The notes under the pieces are model-generated. The model was not told the origin of the DNA, did no database searches, and saw only the letters and a program-made list of their open reading frames with translations. The translations under genes were made by a program, and so were the position numbers. DNA of 29,831 nucleotides from CAYXUG01 sp964468655. Its GTDB lineage: Bacteria > Fidelibacterota > Marinisomatia > Marinisomatales > CAYXUG01. Position 1 is the first letter of the stretch; each line of letters starts with the position of its first letter. Of the stretch, positions 6,530 to 14,233 are shown in pieces. The DNA lies in the NCBI GenBank assembly GCA_964468655.1, contig CAYXUG010000023.1:1-29831 (forward strand), given 5' to 3'.

Positions 6530-8035
6530 TTGAGTTCAGATAATCAATTTGAAAAACCGGGTGAATTCCCTTTTACCAGAGGCATCCACCCCGAGATGTA
6601 TCGAAAACGGTTCTGGACAATGCGCCAATATTCCGGATTCACTTCTGCTGAGGAATCCAATAAAAGATACCAATATCTGCTAAGTCAGGGAGTTACCGGG
6701 CTTTCTGTAGCATTTGACCTGCCTACGCAGATGGGATACGATTCCGATCATTCTCTTGCTACCGGAGAGGTTGGTAAGGTTGGCGTTCCTATTTCAACTA
6801 TTGATGATATGAAACTTCTCCTCAATGAAATTCCACTGGAATCCGTCTCGACCTCAATGACAATCAATGCAACTGCTGCAATTCTTCTGGCTTTTTATGC
6901 AGCTGTAGCTGAAGAGCGTGGAATTACCATTGCTAAACTTAGAGGTACAGTCCAAAACGATATTCTAAAGGAATACATTGCAAGAGGAACACATATTTTT
7001 CCTCCCCTGGAGAGTCTCAAAATTGTAACGGATATTATTGAATTTTGTAATAATCACATACCAAAATGGAATACCATTTCTGTCTCCGGCTATCACATTC
7101 GTGAAGCAGGTTCCACAGCAGTTCAGGAAATGGCATTTACCTTTTCCAACGGTATTGCATACATAAATGCAGCTTTAGACCGTGGTTTAAAAGTTGACGA
7201 TTTTGCACCAAGAATTTCCTTCTTTTTTAATGCTCACCTCGATTTTTTTGAAGAGGTTGCAAAATTCAGGGCAGCACGAAGAATTTGGGCAAAAATAATG
7301 CAAAACAGGTTTGGAGCAAAAAATCCGAAATCGATGATGTGCCGGTTTCATGTTCAAACTGCCGGATCCTCTCTCACAGCACAGCAAATGGACAACAATA
7401 TTGTGAGAACATCTGTTGAGGCGCTGGCAGCAGTTTTCGGTGGAACACAATCACTACACACAAATGCAAGAGATGAAGCGCTAGCACTGCCGACAGAGCA
7501 ATCAGTAGAAATCGCATTGAGGACACAACAACTCATTGCCCACGAAATTAATGTAACAGATACGGTTGATCCTCTGGGTGGATCTTGGTATGTGGAAGAA
7601 TTGACAGACAAAATTGAAAAAGAAACTTTTGAGCTCATTGAAAAGATTGACGAAATAGGGGGAGCCGTCTCTGCTATTGAATCTAATTTTATACAGGCTG
7701 AAATTGGAAAAAGCGCCTATGAATATCAAAAGAAAGTCGATGTTAAAGATCGTACAATAGTTGGTATGAATAAGTTCATGACGGAAGATTCCGTTGAGCC
7801 GGAAATTCTGAACATTGATTCTGATAAAGTTGAAAACCAGAAAAAGAGATTAAAACGATTTAAGGAGAATAGAAATAACCTTCAGGTTGAAAATGCCATA
7901 AATAAATTAAAAAAAGCAGTCGAAGAAAATGAAAACCTAATTCCATTTATTATATCAGCCGTAAAATCCAAAGTAACCTTGGGGGAAATTTCAGATACAC
8001 TCAGAGAAATATATGGTGAATTTAATCTGATGTAA
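6530..8035 (+). CDS. mcmA: Methylmalonyl-CoA mutase, catalytic subunit without B12 domain
   Basis: A 501-residue TIM-barrel subunit of methylmalonyl-CoA mutase, which interconverts (R)-methylmalonyl-CoA and succinyl-CoA by a radical mechanism using adenosylcobalamin. Substrate residues known from the Propionibacterium enzyme (Y89, R207, H244) align with Y34, R152 and H189, all at a constant offset of 55. The Y/R pair marks methylmalonyl-CoA mutase; isobutyryl-CoA mutases have F/Q. The chain ends after the barrel (LREIYGEFNLM), so the cobalamin-binding domain with DxHxxG is missing and must be a separate gene, as in archaeal and many bacterial two-part mutases. It starts at TTG with a strong ribosome site. 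The upstream biotin genes supply the carboxylation that makes its substrate. Confidence 0.96.
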   Translation: MSSDNQFEKPGEFPFTRGIHPEMYRKRFWTMRQYSGFTSAEESNKRYQYLLSQGVTGLSVAFDLPTQMGYDSDHSLATGEVGKVGVPISTIDDMKLLLNEIPLESVSTSMTINATAAILLAFYAAVAEERGITIAKLRGTVQNDILKEYIARGTHIFPPLESLKIVTDIIEFCNNHIPKWNTISVSGYHIREAGSTAVQEMAFTFSNGIAYINAALDRGLKVDDFAPRISFFFNAHLDFFEEVAKFRAARRIWAKIMQNRFGAKNPKSMMCRFHVQTAGSSLTAQQMDNNIVRTSVEALAAVFGGTQSLHTNARDEALALPTEQSVEIALRTQQLIAHEINVTDTVDPLGGSWYVEELTDKIEKETFELIEKIDEIGGAVSAIESNFIQAEIGKSAYEYQKKVDVKDRTIVGMNKFMTEDSVEPEILNIDSDKVENQKKRLKRFKENRNNLQVENAINKLKKAVEENENLIPFIISAVKSKVTLGEISDTLREIYGEFNLM

Positions 8036-8037
8036 AC

Positions 8038-8817
8038 ATGATCTTTACCCAACTCATCAAGGCAAATTTGTCAACCAATTTTCTCGGGAGGGAAATTGAA
8101 TATTATCAACGAATAGGATCTACAAACGAAGAAGCCTTTGAACTCATTGAAGAGGGATGTGATGAGGGGACTATAATCGTTACAGATCACCAAACCTCCG
8201 GCAAAGGAAGACAGGGTAAATCTTGGTTTTCAGCGCCGGGAAAAGGGTTGGCATTTTCCATTATCCTGACGCCGCAAACACCGCTTAGTCAATCCGGACT
8301 TCTCTCACTTGCAGCAGGGATTTCGGTAGCGCAAGCAATCGAACAATTTGGACTCGAACTGACACTGAAGTGGCCTAATGATATTTTATTGAATGGGAAA
8401 AAGTGCGGCGGTATTCTTGTAGAAAGTAAAGTTCAATCGGATGTGTTGGCGTATGCAGTTATCGGCATTGGGATCAATGGCAATGAATCTTCAAGTGACT
8501 TTGGTAATGAAATTCAAGAAATGACTACTTCTATCGCCATTGAAAAAGGGGATCCTGTGCAGAGGGAATTGGTACTGGCATGGACATTAAATTCTTTTGA
8601 AGGGTGGTATAAAAATCTGAAAAATGGCAACTTAAATAAGATCGTGGAGACGTGGTTAAATTACTGTGGGCACTTGGATAAACCTGTCACCATTCACCAG
8701 CACGGAGAAGAAAAAACTGGCAATTTTATCGGTGTAAATGAATCGGGAAATGGATTGATAGATTTTGCCGGACAAATTTTATCTATCTCAGCCGAAGAGA
8801 TTCATCTTTCAAATTAA
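8038..8817 (+). CDS. birA: Biotin-[acyl-CoA carboxylase] ligase (BirA), no DNA-binding domain
   Basis: A 259-residue class I biotin protein ligase that forms biotinyl-AMP and attaches biotin to the carrier lysine. The biotin/AMP loop is SGKGRQGKSW (GRGRxG-type) and the KWPNDI motif is followed by KKCGGILVES. A small C-terminal SH3-like domain begins near residue 210. The N-terminal helix-turn-helix of repressor-type BirA is absent, so it should not regulate transcription. It begins 2 bp after the mutase stop and probably biotinylates K133 of the carrier encoded upstream in the same operon. It ends flush against the convergent PrpD-family gene. Confidence 0.95.
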   Translation: MIFTQLIKANLSTNFLGREIEYYQRIGSTNEEAFELIEEGCDEGTIIVTDHQTSGKGRQGKSWFSAPGKGLAFSIILTPQTPLSQSGLLSLAAGISVAQAIEQFGLELTLKWPNDILLNGKKCGGILVESKVQSDVLAYAVIGIGINGNESSSDFGNEIQEMTTSIAIEKGDPVQRELVLAWTLNSFEGWYKNLKNGNLNKIVETWLNYCGHLDKPVTIHQHGEEKTGNFIGVNESGNGLIDFAGQILSISAEEIHLSN

Positions 8818-10254
8818 TTAAATCGTTAGCGCATCCATAAAAGTTTTTGTACTGCCAACAGACTCACAGGAAAAAATCAGTTCTTTAATTTCTTTCTGTC
8901 TTTCACCTGAAAATAAACTGGCGGATAATGAATTAAATTTGTTTTCCAGATCTTCCATGGTCATGGGTTCCCTGGGGTCACCCTTCGGATATTCCAGATA
9001 TTCTTCAAATTTCCTGCCATCATTGGTTGTGACCACAACTCTGGATGGCTGCTTTGCAGGGAACATCTTTTCAAATTCCTGGGAGGGTTCTCCCTTAATT
9101 TTATCAATGACTTCAAAAATACGCGGGTCATTCAGCTTTTCATCTGAGAAAGATTCGGTGGTAATTTTCTTATCCACCATTGCCGTTGCCATACAGTAGG
9201 GCAGGGAGTGATCCGCAGTTTCTCTTGATTCCGGGCGATATTTTGTAGGGTCAAAAAGAATGTCATATGCCTGAGCAAAACAGGTAACTTTTACTTCTTT
9301 AATATGGGAGTAATCCAAATCATTGTCAATCATGGCTTTGAGAGCACAGGAGATGTGAGTATGAGTTAGCGCTTCAGTGGGAAATGCTTTCATTCCGCAT
9401 TCCATAATTTTATAGCTGTCACCTAATCCACCCACTAAAGCATCAATATTCCACGCCCATGAGGACACACCGTCTCTGCCTTCCATATCTGTAGGATTCA
9501 TAGACTCATCTTTTGCATTCCAGCCAATGAAAGCATCCATAAAACCTTCTTTTCCTTCGAATACTTTTTCAGTTCCGGAAAATCCCTTCTGCGCCATGAG
9601 CGCTGCAAAAACACCGCTTTGCACTGCCATGGGGTCCACTGCATTTTTCATCATTGACAATTTTCCGGCAGTGGGACAGCCGATTGTATGATTGTGACTG
9701 CCGTTTATCCCGATTGCGTTTACCATTTGATCTACACTTAATCCCAGAAGTTTACCTGCTACAATAGGTGAAACAAATTGGGTGAGTGTGGCGTGGTGCC
9801 ATTTCCTCTCACGGATGCCTGGTTTGGCAAAAAGACAGAGACGCTGCTCAAACTCGTAAGCCAGAACAATACCCACAATGACATCTTTCATATTTGCGTT
9901 AACCAGTTCACCTACTGCCCATGCGGCAGGAATAATATCCGAGGGATGAGACGGGTCTTCCTTCCAATAAATGTCATTAAAATCCAATGCACGTACCATG
10001 AGAGAATTAATAAGGGTAGCATTTGTGGTAGGAATTTTATCACCAAACCCTAAAACTGTTGCTTCGCCTTTTCCGCCTATTTCCATATAAATATCACGGA
10101 TGATTTTTACATCGTTGGTATGGTACCCACCAAACGCGCAGCCAATGGAGTCATACAAATAGCGTTTTACCTCATGAATAACCTCATCAGGGAGGTCTTC
10201 GTATTTTAGTCCCACTGAAAATTCAGCTATTTGTCTAGAAATTGATTTTTCCAT
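8818..10254 (-). CDS. MmgE/PrpD family dehydratase ((2-methyl)citrate dehydratase-like)
   Basis: A 478-residue member of the MmgE/PrpD family, whose known members dehydrate 2-methylcitrate or citrate, decarboxylate cis-aconitate or epimerise iminodisuccinate. Family motifs are present: D91 in ALDFNDIY, H103 in SHPSD, H154 in KWHHATLT and the CPTAGKLSMMKN loop. These match active-site positions known for cis-aconitate decarboxylase and PrpD (Asp, two His, Lys). A Shine-Dalgarno (AAGGAG) stands before the ATG. It is the last gene of the tricarboxylate cluster. No prpB or prpC is here, so a full 2-methylcitrate cycle is not shown, and citrate or a homologue is equally possible. TAA stops of this gene and birA abut with no gap. 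Confidence 0.88.
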   Translation of the reverse strand: MEKSISRQIAEFSVGLKYEDLPDEVIHEVKRYLYDSIGCAFGGYHTNDVKIIRDIYMEIGGKGEATVLGFGDKIPTTNATLINSLMVRALDFNDIYWKEDPSHPSDIIPAAWAVGELVNANMKDVIVGIVLAYEFEQRLCLFAKPGIRERKWHHATLTQFVSPIVAGKLLGLSVDQMVNAIGINGSHNHTIGCPTAGKLSMMKNAVDPMAVQSGVFAALMAQKGFSGTEKVFEGKEGFMDAFIGWNAKDESMNPTDMEGRDGVSSWAWNIDALVGGLGDSYKIMECGMKAFPTEALTHTHISCALKAMIDNDLDYSHIKEVKVTCFAQAYDILFDPTKYRPESRETADHSLPYCMATAMVDKKITTESFSDEKLNDPRIFEVIDKIKGEPSQEFEKMFPAKQPSRVVVTTNDGRKFEEYLEYPKGDPREPMTMEDLENKFNSLSASLFSGERQKEIKELIFSCESVGSTKTFMDALTI

Positions 10255-10268
10255 TATTCTCCTTTTGT

Positions 10269-10330
10269 AACCGCTAATTTCACCAATTACACTAATTATT
10301 TTTCGTGTAATTTGCGCAATTCGAGGTTTA
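10269..10330. repeat. Imperfect palindromic interspersed element, type A, copy 1
   Basis: Two inverted arms, 10269-10295 and 10302-10328, match at about 21 of 27 positions with a 6-nt loop. Shared blocks are AACC at the outer ends and AATTACAC near the centre. The element fills the gap between the dehydrogenase and prpD-like genes. Its outer GGTTTA supplies the dehydrogenase stop codon (10328-10330). A related sequence lies at 13652-13678. Confidence 0.65.
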
Positions 10331-11527
10331 TTTTAATTTTGTAATAATGGCATCAACCATTTGGGTCGTAGAAGCAGCCCCATGTTTAATCACATTGGGA
10401 CTTCCTGACATTTTTGCCATATCATAGGTTCTGACTTTACCTTCTGCAATTATTTCGGTAATCGCTATTCTGATTTTATTAGCTATAATCTGTTCATCAA
10501 TAAAATCAAGCATCATGCATGCAGATTCAATCATGGCAATGGGGTTGACGATTGAAACAGGGTAATCTGCATATTTTGGTGCGCTGCCGTGAGTGGGCTC
10601 AAATACACCAATGCCGGTTTCAGGATTATACTGAGCACTACAGGCAAAACCAAGTCCGCCGATTAAACCAGCAAAACCATCAGAGACAATATCACCAAAC
10701 ATATTTCCGGCTACAATAACACCATAGTTCTCTGGATTTTTGGTGAGCCACATCATCTGGGCATCAATATTGGTATTCCACAGTTCAATTTCCGGGAAAT
10801 CGGCTTTTTGTATCTCTTGCGCCATTTTGTACATCATTCCGGATGTTTCCCTAATTACATTGGGTTTTTCACAAACCGTAACTGATTTATAGCTATATTT
10901 TTTTGCATGATTGAAAGCGGCTCTTAAAATTCGTTCCGTACATCTTTTGGTAAATATTCGTGTAGATACAGATACTTCTTCAACGGGAGTATCACCAAAG
11001 TTTTGTTTAAATTTGGGATGGGTCATAAGCGCATCATACACCTGAGGTGGAGGATCGCTCCATTCAACGCCACCATATAACCCTTCCGTATTCTGCCGGA
11101 AAATAGCCACATCCACTTGTGGTTCATCAATGGTATCATTGCCACCTTTACGAATAAAGTTTAAAGGGTTGCCCTTATAAGTCCGACAGGGACGGAGGCA
11201 AATATCCAATCCGAAATGCTGACGAAGTCCCACAATGGGGCTGGCATAGGCCAAACCTTTTTCCTGCAGGACAGAATCCAACTCATTAAAAGCTTCATCT
11301 TTGGGTTTGGAGGTAATGGCTCCGAACAGACCAATCTTATGTTCAGCGATAAGATCAAGAGTACGCTGTGGCAGGGGATTACCTTCACTACACCAGAACT
11401 CCCAACCGATATCTCCTTCTACATAATCAGCATCAAATCCTGCTACATTCAGTACCCTGATAGCTTCATCTAAAACTACCTTGCCAATTCCATCACCGGG
11501 CATTGCTACTATAATTCTTTTACCCAT
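10328..11527 (-). CDS. Isocitrate/homoisocitrate dehydrogenase-like beta-decarboxylating dehydrogenase
   Basis: A 399-residue member of the isocitrate/isopropylmalate dehydrogenase family, oxidising and decarboxylating a 2-hydroxy acid. Family residues seen, compared with E. coli Icd: S96 (S113), R102 (R119), R112 (R129), R144 (R153), Y151 (Y160), catalytic K221 (K230), and metal Asp residues D279 and D283. K318-Y319 match the NADP-specific pair K344-Y345. The asparagine that contacts isocitrate (N115) is replaced by I98 within SPIVGLR, a string I recall from yeast homoisocitrate dehydrogenase Lys12. FRENSED is changed to FRQNTEG. A good Shine-Dalgarno (AGGAG) precedes the ATG. Position next to an aconitase and citrate lyase suggests isocitrate, but the substrate site is not canonical. 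Confidence 0.85.
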   Translation of the reverse strand: MGKRIIVAMPGDGIGKVVLDEAIRVLNVAGFDADYVEGDIGWEFWCSEGNPLPQRTLDLIAEHKIGLFGAITSKPKDEAFNELDSVLQEKGLAYASPIVGLRQHFGLDICLRPCRTYKGNPLNFIRKGGNDTIDEPQVDVAIFRQNTEGLYGGVEWSDPPPQVYDALMTHPKFKQNFGDTPVEEVSVSTRIFTKRCTERILRAAFNHAKKYSYKSVTVCEKPNVIRETSGMMYKMAQEIQKADFPEIELWNTNIDAQMMWLTKNPENYGVIVAGNMFGDIVSDGFAGLIGGLGFACSAQYNPETGIGVFEPTHGSAPKYADYPVSIVNPIAMIESACMMLDFIDEQIIANKIRIAITEIIAEGKVRTYDMAKMSGSPNVIKHGAASTTQMVDAIITKLK

Positions 11528-11575
11528 TTATTCTCCTATTTTTTACAACGATATAGCTATACTATTTTATTCTCG

Positions 11576-13561
11576 TTAATTCGAATATTCTTTGTGAATC
11601 TTACTCTTAACCCAGTTTTCAAGTCCACCACACACAATTAATTCTTGAGCTGTTGTTCCCAACGGTGGAAAACCGTATTTCTTTTCCTCTGTTATTATTT
11701 TTGATAATTCAAAATCAACAGTTGCCTTTATTTCCGTTCGCAGAGACAAATTCCCTTCGCCGAATATATTTTTCAATTTTTTGGTTAGTTCAGGACATTT
11801 TAAAACAATAAATCCATTGTTGATGGCATTCCTGGCATATGTTTGACTGAATGAACCTGCGATGATAAGTTGAATTCCTTTGTATTTCAAAGCTGTTGCC
11901 GCCTGTTCTCTGGAGCTGCCAGTACCAAAATTGAACCCTCCAACTAGGAGGTCACCTTTCTGAGCAATTTCCCTGAACTTCGGATCATAATTTTCCATTA
12001 CAACCTCTGCTTGTTGTTCAGGAGAAAAATTATCAATGTATGCATATTTACCGGGAAAGACCCCATCAGTATTCAAATTATCCTGATGGCAGAAAAGAAA
12101 TTCTCCCTCCAATTTATTTGGAAATTTTTCAAGGAGTTTTACATCAGATTTCTCTTGCCCATTTGCAGGGATTTCATTCAAACTCCAGGTAATATTTATT
12201 GAATCATATTTGTGAGGTCCTGTAATCTTTCCTGCGACAGCTGATGCTGCAACAACGGCGGGTGAGGCAAGATAAGCTTTAGCATTTCGTGAGCCCATCC
12301 GTCCCTTAAAATTTCTGTTAGTGGCTGAAATTCCTATTTCTCCATCATTCAAAGTTCCCATTCCTAATCCTATACATGGACCACAACCCGGTGGAAGCGG
12401 CTTTGCTCCCGCATCTATCAGCGCATGCCAATCGCCTCTCTTTTCACTCTCTGCCTGAACTTCGCTCGATGCTGCTGCTATATAAAATTCCACATGATCT
12501 GCAATTTTTTTCCCTCGAGCAACTTCTGCTGCTTCGGCGATATCTTCCATGCGGCTGTTAACACAGGATACCAAATAAGCTTTGTTGATGCCAATATTTT
12601 CCTTTTCCATTTGATAAACACTTTTCATCACCTTTACGTGGTCAGGACCTGAAACATGAGGACGGACAGTGGATAAATCGAGCATCAATTCCTTGTTATA
12701 TTTAGCATCCGAGTCGGGGTTTAAAATATTGGTTTCAAGTTCATCTATTTGATTATGATTAAGTCTCGGATGAACTCCTTTTCCATCTTTATCTGAGGGG
12801 ACACCGGCAAATCCTCTATCAGCGATATAATCAGCACGGTCTCTTAACCACCGAATTGTAGTGGTATCACAGAGGAAAATTCCAACTAATGCACCCCATT
12901 CAGTTGTCATGTTTGCAATTGTTAATCTGTCATTCAATGACAAATTATTTACTCCCTCACCAACAAATTCAACAGCGTGATTCAACACTTCATCCTGATT
13001 AAAAAGTCCGCATAGAGTAACGATGACATCTTTGCCGGAAACACCTTTTTGAATTTTTCCCCTTAATTCAACTTTTGCAACCGGAGGAATCTGCCACCAA
13101 GTCTGGCCAGTTGCCCAGATGGAAGCAGCATCCGTTCTCACAACAGGTGTGCCCAAACATCCTAAACCGCCATACATGTTTGAATGACTATCAGATGCAA
13201 CTACCATAGTCCCGGGCCAAGCATACCCTTCTTCACAAATGATTTGATGACCAATACCGCGTCCTGCAGGATAAAAATCCACACCCATTTTCCGTCCGAA
13301 TTCTTCAATCCGTTTATACTTCCTAAGATTTTCATCACTCTTGTCCTGAATGTTGTGATCGAGTGTAAAAACCGGCTGCCTCAGATTCGCCATTTTTCCC
13401 GCACCGATGGCTTTGAATTTCATCATGACAGCGCCGGTATTGTCATGAGTCATAACATAAGCCGGCTGAATAAATACATAATCACCGCTTTGGACCAATT
13501 TACCTTCACCAAGGCCAATTGCATGTTTCTGTGCGATTTTCTCAATTAAGGTCTGATTCAT
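11576..13561 (-). CDS. Aconitase superfamily hydratase, fungal homoaconitase (Lys4)-like
   Basis: A 661-residue single-chain aconitase-family enzyme that moves a hydroxyl by dehydration and rehydration at a 4Fe-4S cluster. Cluster ligands are C333 (SCVNSR), C393 and C396 (CGPC). The swivel domain with NFGTGSSREQAATAL lies near residue 545. Several strings, ASDSHSNMYGGLGCLGTP, IWATGQTWWQIPPVAKVEL and LNDRLTIANMTTEWGAL, are nearly those I recall from fungal mitochondrial homoaconitase Lys4. They differ from bacterial AcnA, AcnB and the two-subunit LeuCD/LysTU forms. It is followed 48 bp later by the dehydrogenase-like gene. Substrate is citrate, homoaconitate or a related acid; which one is not decided by the sequence. 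Confidence 0.88.
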   Translation of the reverse strand: MNQTLIEKIAQKHAIGLGEGKLVQSGDYVFIQPAYVMTHDNTGAVMMKFKAIGAGKMANLRQPVFTLDHNIQDKSDENLRKYKRIEEFGRKMGVDFYPAGRGIGHQIICEEGYAWPGTMVVASDSHSNMYGGLGCLGTPVVRTDAASIWATGQTWWQIPPVAKVELRGKIQKGVSGKDVIVTLCGLFNQDEVLNHAVEFVGEGVNNLSLNDRLTIANMTTEWGALVGIFLCDTTTIRWLRDRADYIADRGFAGVPSDKDGKGVHPRLNHNQIDELETNILNPDSDAKYNKELMLDLSTVRPHVSGPDHVKVMKSVYQMEKENIGINKAYLVSCVNSRMEDIAEAAEVARGKKIADHVEFYIAAASSEVQAESEKRGDWHALIDAGAKPLPPGCGPCIGLGMGTLNDGEIGISATNRNFKGRMGSRNAKAYLASPAVVAASAVAGKITGPHKYDSINITWSLNEIPANGQEKSDVKLLEKFPNKLEGEFLFCHQDNLNTDGVFPGKYAYIDNFSPEQQAEVVMENYDPKFREIAQKGDLLVGGFNFGTGSSREQAATALKYKGIQLIIAGSFSQTYARNAINNGFIVLKCPELTKKLKNIFGEGNLSLRTEIKATVDFELSKIITEEKKYGFPPLGTTAQELIVCGGLENWVKSKIHKEYSN

Positions 13562-13567
13562 ATTAAT

Positions 13568-13680
13568 AACTACAGATTACACAAATTAAATTGTAATTAA
13601 AGGACTTCTTCAAATTTCAATTATTTAAAACAACAATACCTTATTTAATAATTCGTGTAATTAGCGTCATGAGAGGTTAA
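13568..13680. repeat. Degenerate palindromic interspersed element, type A, copy 2
   Basis: The right arm at 13652-13678 reads outward to GGTT and matches the right arm of copy 1 at about 22 of 27 positions, including TTCGTGTAATT. The left arm (from 13568, AACTACAGATTACAC) is shorter, and the middle is AT-rich spacer. It occupies the 115-bp gap between the HD-protein and aconitase genes. Its outer GGTTAA gives the HD gene its stop codon (13677-13679). Confidence 0.5.
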
Positions 13681-14210
13681 CTCTTAAACGGTTCAAAAGA
13701 GACAAAATCTGCATGATGAGCTATTATGGATTCCACTGTTCTTTTACCAAGGTCACCTTCCTTTGAATGAGTTGCAATGATATGCTGAATCTCCGGTGAA
13801 AGACCAAACCTGTCTGCCAGTGCAACACCACTAAAGGGATGCCTTACCACTTTACCAAATTCACTGGTAACCAGGGTCCCGTCAACGCGATCATATTCCA
13901 GAAGTTTTCCCACATCCATGAGAATACATCCTGCAATGAGTGTATCCATATCCATCTTGATTTCATCTCCAAAATTTTCTATCATAGTATTTGCAATCTG
14001 TTTTGCGAGTTGGACTGTGGTTCTTTTGTGGTTTAAAAAAGAAATCTTACAATCCTCAATCAAAAGAGAAAATGGCATTTTATCTAAATCGGCAATAGTT
14101 AGAGGGCTTCTTTCAACGACATAAGCCCAGCAATCGGTTACTTTTTCTTTCAGATTATCATCACTAATCCACTGAATTTCCGGCCATATTTCTAAAATTT
14201 TATCTTTCAT
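13677..14210 (-). CDS. HD-superfamily-like protein with altered HD doublet
   Basis: A 177-residue helical protein with the layout of a small HD phosphohydrolase domain. First histidine H61 (LNHKRTTVQLA), then ILMDVGKLLEY where HDxGKLLEY is expected, then H124 (RHPFSG), H148 (IIATHS) and H165/H166 (IIAHHADF). The defining His of the HD doublet is M98, with D99 kept, so one metal ligand is lost while the others remain. It may be a weakened or non-catalytic version, or bind metal differently. It sits between citF and the aconitase gene in the same orientation, with a 23-bp gap to citF. A role in controlling or assembling the citrate enzymes is possible but only inferred from position. Confidence 0.7.
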   Translation of the reverse strand: MKDKILEIWPEIQWISDDNLKEKVTDCWAYVVERSPLTIADLDKMPFSLLIEDCKISFLNHKRTTVQLAKQIANTMIENFGDEIKMDMDTLIAGCILMDVGKLLEYDRVDGTLVTSEFGKVVRHPFSGVALADRFGLSPEIQHIIATHSKEGDLGKRTVESIIAHHADFVSFEPFKS

Positions 14211-14233
14211 ATTTACCTTTCTAATACCACTAA

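Noticed and set aside
8818..13561. A 2-methylcitrate cycle (PrpD plus aconitase plus dehydrogenase)
   Set aside because: No PrpB or PrpC is present. 2-methylisocitrate carries a tertiary alcohol that the dehydrogenase could not oxidise, and propionate is already served by the methylmalonyl-CoA route at 3764-8035.
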